A stretch of 45,516 bases of DNA from a virus: IMG/VR virus record IMGVR_UViG_3300034072_000779, positions 1 to 45,516 of that record; one strand, 5' to 3'. Position 1 is the first letter of the stretch. Each line of letters opens with the position of its first letter. This document shows, piece by piece, positions 34,449 to 41,159 of this stretch. A model generated the notes under the pieces. It searched no databases and was not told the origin of the DNA. It was given only the letters and a program-made list of their open reading frames with translations. The translations under genes and the position numbers were made by a program.

Positions 34449-34597
34449 AGGGCCCCCGCAACGAAAACCAGCGCGACAGCGAACAGGCCGAGGCTCCAGT
34501 GGAAGCCGTCAGCACCGACACGATGCGCGTCATCCACCACCATCAGGCCCAGCGCGAACCCGGCGACGAGCATCATCACCTTCGCGACGAGGATCAC
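34445..34597 (-). CDS. Small two-helix membrane protein
   Basis: 50 aa from a GTG start at 34597 that overlaps the stop of the upstream gene (GTGA) and ends in an ATGA overlap with the DUF2800 start. Two hydrophobic segments: about residues 1-21 (ILVAKVMMLVAGFALGLMVV) and 34-50. The perfect four-base coupling at both ends is strong evidence that this short frame is translated. Unknown function. Confidence 0.75.
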   Translation of the reverse strand: MILVAKVMMLVAGFALGLMVVDDAHRVGADGFHWSLGLFAVALVFVAGAL

Positions 34598-34938
34598 TTG
34601 AGGGCCTCATCGCAAGCCGAGATGATCGCCGGCCATTGCTCGGGCTTCGCTTCCTTCGCCGACTTGAGCCCCAGGTCCGCCAGGAGCTTCCGCGCAGTGT
34701 CCGGGCCCTTCACGCTCGACACCTTGAGCACCTTCGGCTGCACGTCCTTGACGTAGTCGAGCGGCTGCTCTGCGGGTGCCTCTGCCGGGGCCGTCTTCTC
34801 GACGGTCTTCTCCGGCTTGGGCGCAGCGGCTTGCTCGACGCGCGGCTGCTCGCCGAGTGACTGGCCGACGTGCTCGAACTTCGCGAGCAGCTTCTCCAGC
34901 AGTTCGTTGGTGCGGTCGATCTTGGATTCGATGGTCAT
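34594..34938 (-). CDS. Hypothetical early protein with coiled coil and Ala/Pro/Glu linker
   Basis: 114 aa from ATG 34938 with AAGGAG upstream. N-terminal helix MTIESKIDRTNELLEKLLAKFEHV, a disordered Ala/Pro/Glu/Lys linker (residues 35-65), then a small C-terminal helical domain (KGPDTARKLLADLGLKSAKEAKPEQWPAIISACDEAL). The same three-part layout is seen in proteins near DUF2800 and SSB genes of other phages. It may be a recombination accessory. No catalytic motif. Confidence 0.7.
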   Translation of the reverse strand: MTIESKIDRTNELLEKLLAKFEHVGQSLGEQPRVEQAAAPKPEKTVEKTAPAEAPAEQPLDYVKDVQPKVLKVSSVKGPDTARKLLADLGLKSAKEAKPEQWPAIISACDEALK

Positions 34939-35189
34939 TGCGTGTTGCTCCTTTTGGTTTGTTGGTATTGCTTCAAAATCTTCAGCGGGTTCACCCAGGT
35001 GCCGCGACGCAGCGGTTTCGCCGCTGGCACGACAAGGACTCGTTCGCCTAGCATCCCGCACGCGGCGTAGACATCCTCTGCGCACGCCTTGAGGCCCCCG
35101 AGGTCGGGGTTCAGCACCCGCCACGCGCCTCTCTTGCCTCGGAATGTGCCGACGTCGGGGTGATACGTGAGTGCGACGCGGTAGGTCAT
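34935..35189 (-). CDS. Hypothetical basic protein
   Basis: 84 aa from ATG 35189. Small, basic (MTYRVALTYHPDVGTFRGKRGAWRVLNPDLGGLKACAEDVYAACGM...), with a basic C-terminus. Overlaps both neighbouring genes by four bases. No family recognised. Confidence 0.65.
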   Translation of the reverse strand: MTYRVALTYHPDVGTFRGKRGAWRVLNPDLGGLKACAEDVYAACGMLGERVLVVPAAKPLRRGTWVNPLKILKQYQQTKRSNTQ

Positions 35190-35347
35190 CTCGGCACCGC
35201 TCGGAGCGCTTGCAGATCGGGCGGCAGATACGTGCGCGTGGCCTGCTGGATCGCGCCTAGTGCTGTGTATGCGCGGAACACGCCGATACCCGTCCATCGG
35301 CCGCCGTCGACCTGCTGGAAACTCACAATAAAATCTTTAGACTTCAT
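35186..35347 (-). CDS. Small hypothetical protein
   Basis: 53 aa from ATG 35347, preceded by GAGGAG. The sequence MKSKDFIVSFQQVDGGRWTG ... YTALGAIQQATRTYLPPDL looks like a compact alpha/beta peptide. Ends in an ATGA overlap with the next gene, which supports real translation despite its length. Confidence 0.68.
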   Translation of the reverse strand: MKSKDFIVSFQQVDGGRWTGIGVFRAYTALGAIQQATRTYLPPDLQALRAVPR

Positions 35348-35357
35348 GTTCGACTCC

Positions 35358-35546
35358 TCAGTAGAGCCACTCGCCGCCGAGCTTCTCGGCCGGCACGAGT
35401 TGGCAGTAGCGTTCTGAATAGATCAACCTGTCCTGGTTGATCGTCCGTTGCACTTCCTCCCACTGGTAACTGCGGCGCCACCAGTAGGTGCCCTGCTGCA
35501 CGGGCGGCTCTTTGTGCCACGCCTTGCCTCTGTATTCAAGACGCAC
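35358..35546 (-). CDS. Small hypothetical protein, aromatic-rich
   Basis: 62 aa from GTG 35546, overlapping the end of the upstream gene by 11 bp. Rich in Trp, Tyr and Arg (AWHKEPPVQQGTYWWRRSYQWEEVQRT ... GGEWLY). No motif or membrane segment. Function unknown. Confidence 0.6.
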   Translation of the reverse strand: MRLEYRGKAWHKEPPVQQGTYWWRRSYQWEEVQRTINQDRLIYSERYCQLVPAEKLGGEWLY

Positions 35547-35868
35547 GGGGCACCTCCACGCTCACGAGCCGGCCGGTGTGGTCCTGCCAGTAGACCCGGC
35601 GCGATCCGAGATACCACCGGCCGTGATCGCGCCGGCACTTCTCCGGCAGCAGGCGCGAGTTCGACGGGCCGGCGAACTGCAGCCCCGCCGTCCAGTAGAA
35701 GGCTTCGAGGTGCCCGTCAGGCCACCGGCAGTCGCGCGACGTGTCCTCGGGCGTCTGCAGCAGGAACGCGAGGAGCTTGTGCTCCGGCACTTCGAGGTTC
35801 GACACCACGATGCGCGTGCGCCCGCCCGTGGTGGTCTTCTTGCGGCTCTCGACGTCGATGACGGTCAT
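35536..35868 (-). CDS. Hypothetical early protein
   Basis: 110 aa from ATG 35868 (ATGA overlap with the upstream gene). A Thr/Lys-rich start, then VSNLEVPEHKLLAFLLQTPEDTSRDCRWPDGHLEAFYWTAGLQFAG. Conserved-looking but with no domain I can name. Confidence 0.65.
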   Translation of the reverse strand: MTVIDVESRKKTTTGGRTRIVVSNLEVPEHKLLAFLLQTPEDTSRDCRWPDGHLEAFYWTAGLQFAGPSNSRLLPEKCRRDHGRWYLGSRRVYWQDHTGRLVSVEVPRAS

Positions 35869-36134
35869 GACAACACCACCCCGATCCCGATGATCGCGAG
35901 CACCGCGATCGTGATGACGGCCGCGTAGGCGAGCTTGCCCGCCGGGCTGGGTTCGTCGTAGGCCGCGCAGTTGCATCCGCTGCCTTGCCGGCACGCGTCG
36001 GTGCACAGCGCTGCGCGCTGCCGGTAGAACTGCACCAGTTCGTTGATCGCCCGCTCGTTGCGCGCTGCGCGCTCGCTGCCGGGCTTCGTGTTGCTCACGC
36101 CGTGCTTGCCGGCGAGGATTTGGTATCGGTTCAT
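35865..36134 (-). CDS. Small Cys-rich protein with C-terminal membrane anchor
   Basis: 89 aa from ATG 36134 with GGGGAGGTG upstream. The cytosolic part contains CTDACRQGSGCNC (four Cys, about residues 44-56); the C-terminus is a transmembrane helix (about 69-88). It is therefore a tail-anchored protein with a possible metal-binding head. Early operon, function unknown. Confidence 0.66.
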   Translation of the reverse strand: MNRYQILAGKHGVSNTKPGSERAARNERAINELVQFYRQRAALCTDACRQGSGCNCAAYDEPSPAGKLAYAAVITIAVLAIIGIGVVLS

Positions 36135-36136
36135 GT

Positions 36137-36316
36137 TCACCTCCCCGCCGGCTGGCACTGCCCGGCGTCGATCAGTGTTGCGGCCGTGCGGCCGAAGGTG
36201 CCCTGCAGTTGCCAGCAGAGGCCCGTGTCGATCAGGTGCTGCCACGCTTCGAGCACCTCGTCTTCGTCGGCGGGCTCAACGCCCTCCGCGATTTGCACTG
36301 CTTGGAAGTTATTCAT
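36137..36316 (-). CDS. Small acidic hypothetical protein
   Basis: 59 aa from ATG 36316 with GAAGGAG 7 bases upstream, inside the end of the gene before it. Sequence MNNFQAVQIAEGVEPADEDEVLEAWQHLIDTGLCWQLQGTFGRTAATLIDAG resembles a family of short phage proteins with the pattern EAWQxLIDTGLxWxLQGxFGRxA that is widespread in phage early regions. No function assigned. Confidence 0.75.
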   Translation of the reverse strand: MNNFQAVQIAEGVEPADEDEVLEAWQHLIDTGLCWQLQGTFGRTAATLIDAGQCQPAGR

Positions 36317-36494
36317 GACAGGCTCCTTCGGTCCTGGCGCGGAGCGCCCTGATCTCGCGGAGGAGTTGTTCGGCCGAAGCGATCGTTGCGTTGCTGATCG
36401 CGGCGCTGAGATACTGCCGGGTGAGTTCGCAAGCGGTCTGCTCGTAAAGGGCTCTGAGGTTCGCGGCTGCGGTGAGGTAGTCTTGGCTGTTCAT
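36309..36494 (-). CDS. First gene of leftward early operon, hypothetical
   Basis: 61 aa, preceded by AGGAG and the candidate promoter 36536-36564. All-helical (MNSQDYLTAAANLRALYEQTACELTRQYLSAAISNATIASAEQLLREIRALRAR). Being first in the operon it would be expressed earliest. Function unknown. Confidence 0.7.
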   Translation of the reverse strand: MNSQDYLTAAANLRALYEQTACELTRQYLSAAISNATIASAEQLLREIRALRARTEGACHE

Positions 36495-36535
36495 CGTGAT
36501 CTCCTAGTGCGTTAAGTTGTTGTGCTACGGTTCGC

Positions 36536-36564
36536 ACTTTGAGCCTTCGCTAAACACCCGTCAA
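36536..36564 (-). promoter_or_regulatory. Candidate leftward early promoter
   Basis: On the - strand, TTGACG (-35; 36559-36564), a 17-base spacer and CAAAGT (-10; 36536-36541), about 40 bp upstream of the first leftward gene. The -35 is good and the -10 weak. It is the best candidate in this gap for the long early operon. Confidence 0.42.
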
Positions 36565-36596
36565 CTGAAAAGAACTAATCCGAGCAGCAAATTTTT

Positions 36597-36677
36597 CTAA
36601 TCCGTAAACATGTAGGCATAAAAAAGCCACCCGCCCTGGGCGGCCAGCAGCCGCAGGTTCTTGCGTCGCGTGTCCAT
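36597..36677 (-). CDS. Possible 26-aa leader-type peptide
   Basis: A 26-codon frame from ATG 36677 to TAG 36597, MDTRRKNLRLLAAQ... ending GWLFYAYMFTD: basic N-terminus, aromatic C-terminus. The region from its Ala-Ala codons to the Leu-Phe codons forms the terminator-like hairpin and U run at 36620-36644. It could be a leader peptide controlling termination or simply a chance frame; the ribosome site is weak. Confidence 0.25.
   Translation of the reverse strand: MDTRRKNLRLLAAQGGWLFYAYMFTD
36620..36644 (-). terminator. Rho-independent terminator-like hairpin on - strand
   Basis: On the - strand, a 7-bp stem (GCCGCCC with GGGTGGC, one G-U pair) with a 5-base loop is followed by six T. It lies between the rightward promoter region and the leftward early operon, so it would block leftward transcription coming from beyond 36645 into the operon, or act as an attenuator. 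Confidence 0.65.
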
Positions 36678-36734
36678 CGAAACAGCCTATCATCTTTTGC
36701 TGGCCGATGCGCTGTGCCTATGAACCAAGTATTT

Positions 36735-36762
36735 TTGACAAGCCTTCAGCAGCCGCTAAACT
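36735..36762 (+). promoter_or_regulatory. Near-consensus sigma-70 promoter, rightward early
   Basis: TTGACA (36735-36740), 16-base spacer, TAAACT (36757-36762), 38 bp before the ATG of the gene at 36801. The perfect -35 box argues for strong host RNA polymerase recognition. Drives the cluster ending with the primase-helicase. Confidence 0.72.
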
Positions 36763-36800
36763 CCGGGCTGTCTGTTCGATAACCCACACAAGGAGCCGCC

Positions 36801-37199
36801 ATGACAACTGAAGCTACCAACATCATCGCCGACAAGCTCGGCAACAAGGCACTGGAGTACCTCGCCAGCTTCGAGGAACTCACGAAGCAATACGCGCCTG
36901 ATGCGCTCGAAGCTGCGCTGACGGTGGTGATGTTGGGCGGTGTGCAGAACGTCGTGTTCGGCGTAATGGGCCTCGCCGCGTTGGCGAGCGGCGCGTGGTT
37001 GATACACAAGGGGTACACGCGGGGTATCCAACACCACAATTTTGACGCGGGCGCGGGTTTCTTCGCCCCCGGCGGGGCTCTCGTGGTTTTGGGTGTAGTA
37101 ACTATCTTGGCTAGTGGTCTGCTCTCCCTCTGGACGTACGTCGCGATCTTCGAGCCGAAGCTCTACATCGCCTACAAACTTTTCGGAAGGCTCCTGTGA
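36801..37199 (+). CDS. Membrane protein, first gene of rightward early cluster
   Basis: 132 aa, with AAGGAG before ATG. A soluble helical N-terminus (residues 1-38) is followed by hydrophobic helices at about 40-68 and 87-112. Contains HKGYTRGIQHHNFD between the helices. Produced from the strong promoter at 36735, so it is probably abundant early. Could act on the host envelope (for example superinfection exclusion), but this is inference. Confidence 0.68.
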   Translation: MTTEATNIIADKLGNKALEYLASFEELTKQYAPDALEAALTVVMLGGVQNVVFGVMGLAALASGAWLIHKGYTRGIQHHNFDAGAGFFAPGGALVVLGVVTILASGLLSLWTYVAIFEPKLYIAYKLFGRLL

Positions 37200-37456
37200 A
37201 CGCTTTCAAAGAATGGATGAACGCAGCGCGAGCTGAAGAGAAGAAACAGCTCGCCGAACTGGCCGACACCACAATCGGCACGCTCTATCAGATCGCCGGC
37301 AGTTACCGAACGAAGGGCGTGCCGCGAGTCGAACCCTCACTCGCTGCGCGCATCGAGCTGGCGACGAAGATGATGAAGCGCAAAGGGCTGCCGGTGGTGC
37401 TGCGCACGCAGTTGTCCCCGGTCTGTGCGGCGTGTGAATTCGCCAAGCGCAGATGA
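37196..37456 (+). CDS. Cro-like/YdaS-type DNA-binding protein
   Basis: 86 aa from GTG (GTGA overlap). Pattern FKEWMNAARAEEKKQLAELADTTIGTLYQIAGSYRTKGVPRVEPSLAARIELATKMM matches small Cro-type helix-turn-helix regulators (YdaS-like), with the recognition helix at about residues 26-36. C-terminal CAAC is a possible redox/metal pair. Candidate early regulator of the divergent promoters just upstream. Confidence 0.75.
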   Translation: MNAFKEWMNAARAEEKKQLAELADTTIGTLYQIAGSYRTKGVPRVEPSLAARIELATKMMKRKGLPVVLRTQLSPVCAACEFAKRR

Positions 37457-37665
37457 GCCCCGCGCTCGCCACGATCGTCGCGGCGTTGCGCGCTGAAGGC
37501 TTTCACGCACTGGCCGACGAGATCACCGCCAACGAGCACCACGCGCACCGCTACCGCGCCATGCGGTTCTGCTACCTCAAGGACTGCGGCGCCGATGAGC
37601 GGGTCGCTGAATACGACGAAGGTGCCGACAAGTTCGTGCACCGCTATGAAATCGAAAGGCATTGA
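37453..37665 (+). CDS. Small hypothetical protein
   Basis: 70 aa: MSPALATIVAALRAEGFHALADEITANEHHAHRYRAMRFCY... Helical, His-rich middle, and an acidic C-terminal half. Coupled to the genes before and after (ATGA and TGATG). No known family. Confidence 0.68.
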   Translation: MSPALATIVAALRAEGFHALADEITANEHHAHRYRAMRFCYLKDCGADERVAEYDEGADKFVHRYEIERH

Positions 37666-39659
37666 TGAACCGACAAGAACGCGTCGACGCGCTGTGGCCG
37701 CTCGTGGACCGCTGCCACCTCGGTCACTGCTGGATACGCACCAACAACGGCCCGCGTCTCATTCGCGAAACCTTCACACCGGGCTTCCTCAACGAGCACA
37801 CCACGGGCGCCAACGTCTACGGCCTGTGCCCGATCGCGCCGGGCTCCAACATCACGCGCGTCGCCTGTCTCGACTTCGACTCGCACAAAGGCGAGACGCC
37901 CTGGGCCGACATGATGCGCGTCGTCGATACCGTCGTTTTCGCGCTCGAAACGGAAGGCTATTCGCCCGTCGTGTTCCGCTCATCCGGCGGGAGCGGGGTG
38001 CACCTCTATCTGGTGTGGGACGACCCGCAGGACGCGCACAGTGCTCGCGAGATGCTCCGCACCATCCTCGACGCGTGCGGCCTCGCCCCCGGCACCGCTG
38101 GCGTGTCGAAGGGTCAGGTCGAGGTCTTCCCGAAGCAGGATGAAGTGCCGGCCGATGGCTTCGGCAGCATGTTCGTGCTGCCCCTCTCGCCGGCCACGAA
38201 GTCCGAACTGCTCTCGGGCGAGCTGTGGATCGCTTCGCCCGACGTGCCTTTCTCGATTCGCGAATCGAGAATTGAACGACCACAGTCGATCGTTTCACCG
38301 GATTTTGAACGGCTGAAGTCAGCGCTCGACGCGATCCCTAACTCAGGAGACAAGGAGTTAAGCTATGACGAATGGTTCAGAGTTGTCTGCGCAGTCCATC
38401 ACGAGACTGAAGGGAGCGCTGAAGGGCTTCATCAAGTCCACGAATTCTCGCAGCGTGCATCCAAGTATGACGGTGACTTCATCGATAACCGTGTTTGGCC
38501 TTACGTACGAAGTGACCGTCGAGGCGAAGTTGTCACAGGGCGGTCCCTGTTCACTCTTGCAGGACGTTATGGATGGCATGACCCGCAACTCATCGACAGC
38601 TTCCCCGATCTCGGCGATGAAACCTCGGACGTTGTCGGAGGGGTTCTGCCGGCTGGTTCCCATCGGTTCCAAGTCAAAGGCGCCGCCGAAGCGCGCACGC
38701 AAAAGCCGCTCTCGTGGTTCGTCAAAGGGGTAATCCCCCGTGCAGAACTCATCATGGTCTTCGGAGAATCAGGAAGTGGAAAAACTTTCCTCATCACCGA
38801 TATCGCTGCCGCAATCGCCCGCGGTATCGATTGGCGTGGACACCGCGTCAGGCAAGGACGGGTCGTATATGTCGCGGCTGAGGGTGCAGCAGGGTTCGGG
38901 GGTCGCATCAGCGCGTATTGCGAATCTCACCGCTGTCAGCTTGATGGCCCGGCGTTCGGTTATGTTGGGACGGCTCCGAATCTGCTTCGTAACGATGACG
39001 TCACCGACCTCATCAACGCCCTCAAAGCCTGGGGCGGTGTCGACCTCATCGTCATCGACACCTTCGCCCGAGTCATGCCCGGCGGCAACGAGAACGCCTC
39101 CGAAGACGTAGGCAAAGCGCTCGCCCACTGCAAGACCATCCACGAGGTGACCGGCGCGAGCGTCGTGCTCGTGCACCACAGCGGCAAGGACAGTGCCAAA
39201 GGAGCCCGCGGCTGGTCGGGCATACGTGCGGCCGTCGATGCCGAGCTGGAGGTGGTCAGGAGCGGTGAGGATCGCGCTGTGACCGTCTCCAAGCTCAAGG
39301 ACGGCCAGGATGGTGCTCAGTTCGGCTTCAAGCTGCTTACGGTGCCTCTCGGCCTCGATGACGACGGCGATGTGGTGTCGAGCTGTGTGATCGAGCACAC
39401 CGAGGGCGGCGTCAAGCAGAAGGCGAAGCTGAGTGCGAACGAGCAGGCGATTCTCGAAGCGCTTCCAGATGTGCAGGGGCTCGATGGTGTGGGCGCCCAA
39501 GTCGACGAGGTCATCACCAGGGCGGTCGATTTGGTGCCCTTCGATAAGGGGTCAGGGAAGCGCGACCCCCGCAGGATGCAGCTCCTCAAGGCGGTGCAGT
39601 CCCTCAACATGAAGGGCCACATCCGCCTGGAGGAGGGGAGGGTGTTGCCTTGCGACTAG
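37665..39659 (+). CDS. Primase-helicase (AEP primase, PriCT-2, RecA-like ATPase)
   Basis: 664 aa. Residues 1-195: archaeo-eukaryotic-type primase domain with CLDFDSH (catalytic acids) and VFRSSGGSGVHLYLVWD, as in TOTE/primase-polymerase proteins. Residues about 225-310: PriCT-2-like domain (LSYDEWFRVVCAVHHETEGSAEGLHQVHEFSQRASKYD). Residues about 355-580: RepA-like RecA ATPase with Walker A GESGSGKT (367-374) and Walker B LIVIDT near 461, then VLVHHSGKDSAKGARGWSG. Combines priming and fork unwinding. ATG 37665 overlaps the preceding stop. DNA at about 38250-38700 is somewhat AT-richer than both flanks, so the central domain may have been exchanged. Confidence 0.92.
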   Translation: MNRQERVDALWPLVDRCHLGHCWIRTNNGPRLIRETFTPGFLNEHTTGANVYGLCPIAPGSNITRVACLDFDSHKGETPWADMMRVVDTVVFALETEGYSPVVFRSSGGSGVHLYLVWDDPQDAHSAREMLRTILDACGLAPGTAGVSKGQVEVFPKQDEVPADGFGSMFVLPLSPATKSELLSGELWIASPDVPFSIRESRIERPQSIVSPDFERLKSALDAIPNSGDKELSYDEWFRVVCAVHHETEGSAEGLHQVHEFSQRASKYDGDFIDNRVWPYVRSDRRGEVVTGRSLFTLAGRYGWHDPQLIDSFPDLGDETSDVVGGVLPAGSHRFQVKGAAEARTQKPLSWFVKGVIPRAELIMVFGESGSGKTFLITDIAAAIARGIDWRGHRVRQGRVVYVAAEGAAGFGGRISAYCESHRCQLDGPAFGYVGTAPNLLRNDDVTDLINALKAWGGVDLIVIDTFARVMPGGNENASEDVGKALAHCKTIHEVTGASVVLVHHSGKDSAKGARGWSGIRAAVDAELEVVRSGEDRAVTVSKLKDGQDGAQFGFKLLTVPLGLDDDGDVVSSCVIEHTEGGVKQKAKLSANEQAILEALPDVQGLDGVGAQVDEVITRAVDLVPFDKGSGKRDPRRMQLLKAVQSLNMKGHIRLEEGRVLPCD

Positions 39660-40234
39660 GGCTTCGGCTTGGGGCCGAGGCGCAGCGCGCGGCCCTGGCT
39701 AACGAGATGGACCCGGCCCTTCTTGACCAACTGGACCAACGCCCGCATCGCTCTCCACCGCCTAGTGTCGCGTTTGGTGTCTTCGTGCGCCATGCCGTTC
39801 TCCACCGTGTAATCCAGCACCGCGCCGACCTCCGGTGCGTCCTCGATCAACAACAGTGCCTCCGCAGCTTCGAGGACCGTGCGCTCGACAGGCCCGAGCC
39901 GGTTGCGCATCGCTTCGTTGTGCGCAGCGCTTTCCCTCCAGCGCTTCAGACCGGCCTGCTGGGCCGCTTTGGCTTCCGGGCTGAGTTTCCGCCAGCCGCC
40001 TTTCGTCTTCGGGGCGTGCTCGTCGCAATACCGGCGGGGCTCGAAGCGGGCCCAGTCCTGCGGCCGGTCGGTCGCTGTTCGGACCACGACCACGTTGCTG
40101 CACCCAGCGACCCCGCAGGTCGTTTGCCAGGTCCTCAACACTATGTCCCGGCCGTCGCGGGTGGTGTGGGGCACGTCTCCCGTGTAGTTGAAAACACGCC
40201 CATCGGAGTGCGTGAAGTGATTCTGGATGCTCAT
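39656..40234 (-). CDS. Hypothetical protein with Cys/His zinc-type motif
   Basis: 192 aa, with TAGGAGAAAA before ATG. Residues 38-72 contain CGVAGCSNVVVVR ... YCDEHAPKTKGGWRK, a C-C-C-H zinc-finger-like arrangement similar to short proteins found beside phage primases and HNH proteins. The C-terminal half is helical and basic. Faces the primase-helicase gene tail to tail with a 4-bp overlap of the coding ends. Confidence 0.68.
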   Translation of the reverse strand: MSIQNHFTHSDGRVFNYTGDVPHTTRDGRDIVLRTWQTTCGVAGCSNVVVVRTATDRPQDWARFEPRRYCDEHAPKTKGGWRKLSPEAKAAQQAGLKRWRESAAHNEAMRNRLGPVERTVLEAAEALLLIEDAPEVGAVLDYTVENGMAHEDTKRDTRRWRAMRALVQLVKKGRVHLVSQGRALRLGPKPKP

Positions 40235-40255
40235 CTTTTTTCTCCTAAGAAAATT

Positions 40256-40407
40256 TGCAACACGACAATAACCCTAATAGGCAGGGTACGGTGTGAAAAG
40301 AGCTGTCACACCGCAATCCATAAGCCTATACGCCATGAGCATAATCGAAAAAACGTGCAACACCAAACTTATTTTCGTCGCAGCCCTTATTCAGAAGAAT
40401 GCAACAC
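40256..40407. repeat. Three TGCAACAC direct repeats
   Basis: TGCAACAC at 40256-40263, 40356-40363 and 40400-40407; the first two are exactly 100 bp apart and the last two 44 bp apart. The last two extend to TGCAACACCA. They occupy the AT-rich divergent gap between the leftward gene (start 40234) and the HTH gene at 40495. They could be operators for that HTH protein, or iterons. Confidence 0.6.
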
Positions 40408-40445
40408 CACTCTCACTCTCTCTTGAGAGTGGTGCTGTCTTCTGA
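40391..40445. other. Hairpin with 10-bp perfect stem upstream of HTH gene
   Basis: CACCACTCTC (40405-40414) pairs with GAGAGTGGTG (40425-40434) around a 10-base CT-rich loop. An outer pairing TCAGAAG / CTTCTGA (40391-40397, 40439-40445) extends it past a bulge that contains part of the third TGCAACAC repeat. No T tract follows. Possibly a regulatory RNA structure or an operator before the late switch gene. Confidence 0.65.
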
Positions 40446-40494
40446 AGGGTGGGGTTGGTTGAAGAGCAACTTGAAGAAAATAACAGGAGGGAAG

Positions 40495-40731
40495 ATGCAA
40501 AAAACTGTGGGAATAAACGAACGAGGCCGAAGGGTCGGCGAGTCGCACCCGAAGGCCCGACTCACGGACCACGAGGTCGATCTGCTGTTCGAGTTGTACG
40601 AGGGTGGCATGACGATCGTGGAGATCGCCAGGAAGTTCGAGCTGCGCAAGAGCACGGTCAACGACATCCTCAAAGGCCGTCGTCGAACCGAGCACGCGGT
40701 GCGCTGGAAAGTGGTACGCATAACGAACTGA
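40495..40731 (+). CDS. Small helix-turn-helix protein before terminase
   Basis: 78 aa from ATG 40495 with a near-perfect AGGAGG 4 bases upstream; longer in-frame starts lack this. Residues about 22-60 (ARLTDHEVDLLFELYEGGMTIVEIARKFELRKSTVNDILKGRRR) form a resolvase/sigma-region-4-like helix-turn-helix. It could be a late gene activator binding the TGCAACAC repeats or the GGTACGCATAAC motif, one copy of which lies inside its own 3' end. That role is inference. Confidence 0.78.
   Translation: MQKTVGINERGRRVGESHPKARLTDHEVDLLFELYEGGMTIVEIARKFELRKSTVNDILKGRRRTEHAVRWKVVRITN
40713..40725 (+). promoter_or_regulatory. Late-module motif copy 5 (GGTACGCATAACG)
   Basis: Perfect copy inside the last codons of the HTH gene, 26 bp before the terminase small subunit ATG. 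It would head the packaging unit (TerS to TerL). Confidence 0.55.
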
Positions 40732-40751
40732 AGTTGCGGAACAATCCACGC

Positions 40752-41159
40752 ATGGCACGTCCCTCGAAATACGATCCGGCCTTCTGCGAGCGCGTTGTCG
40801 AACTCGGCAAGCAAGGCAAGAGCAAGGCGCAGATCGCTGCCGACCTTGATGTGCATCGCGAAACGATCGATGAGTGGGCGAAAGTACACCCCGAGTTTTC
40901 CGACGCTGTCTTACGCGCGAGACTCCATGCGCAAGCATGGTGGGAAGCCGAGGTGCAGAAGGGCATATGGTCGCGTGAGTTCAACGCAGCGGCATGGGCG
41001 AAGAGCATGAGCGCACGCTTCCCAGGTGAGTACAGCGATCGCTCGAAGCTCGAACTCACTGGCAAAGACGGCGGAGCCGTGAAGATCGAAGACGGCACCG
41101 CACCCGCGAAGCTCGCTGCGATCCTTGCCGCAGCACAGGAGCGCAAGGAACTCGCGTGA
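40752..41159 (+). CDS. terS: Terminase small subunit
   Basis: 135 aa from ATG 40752 (MARPSKYDPAFCERVVELGKQGKSKAQIAADLDVHRETIDEWAKVHPEF), an N-terminal helix-turn-helix typical of small terminase proteins that bind the packaging site. The middle AWWEAEVQKGIWSREFNAAAWAKSMSARFPGEYSDR and the tail KLELTGKDGGAVKIE are also typical of this group. Found three genes before TerL. Longer upstream frames overlap the HTH gene and are not supported. Confidence 0.92.
   Translation: MARPSKYDPAFCERVVELGKQGKSKAQIAADLDVHRETIDEWAKVHPEFSDAVLRARLHAQAWWEAEVQKGIWSREFNAAAWAKSMSARFPGEYSDRSKLELTGKDGGAVKIEDGTAPAKLAAILAAAQERKELA

Noticed and set aside
36801-37456. Lysogeny module (repressor/integrase)
   Set aside because: Only a Cro-like small HTH protein is present; no integrase, excisionase, attachment-site repeat or CI-type repressor was found.
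39650-40426. 258-codon + strand frame downstream of the primase-helicase
   Set aside because: The opposite strand gene (39656-40234) has a good ribosome site and a Cys/His motif; the + frame has neither.
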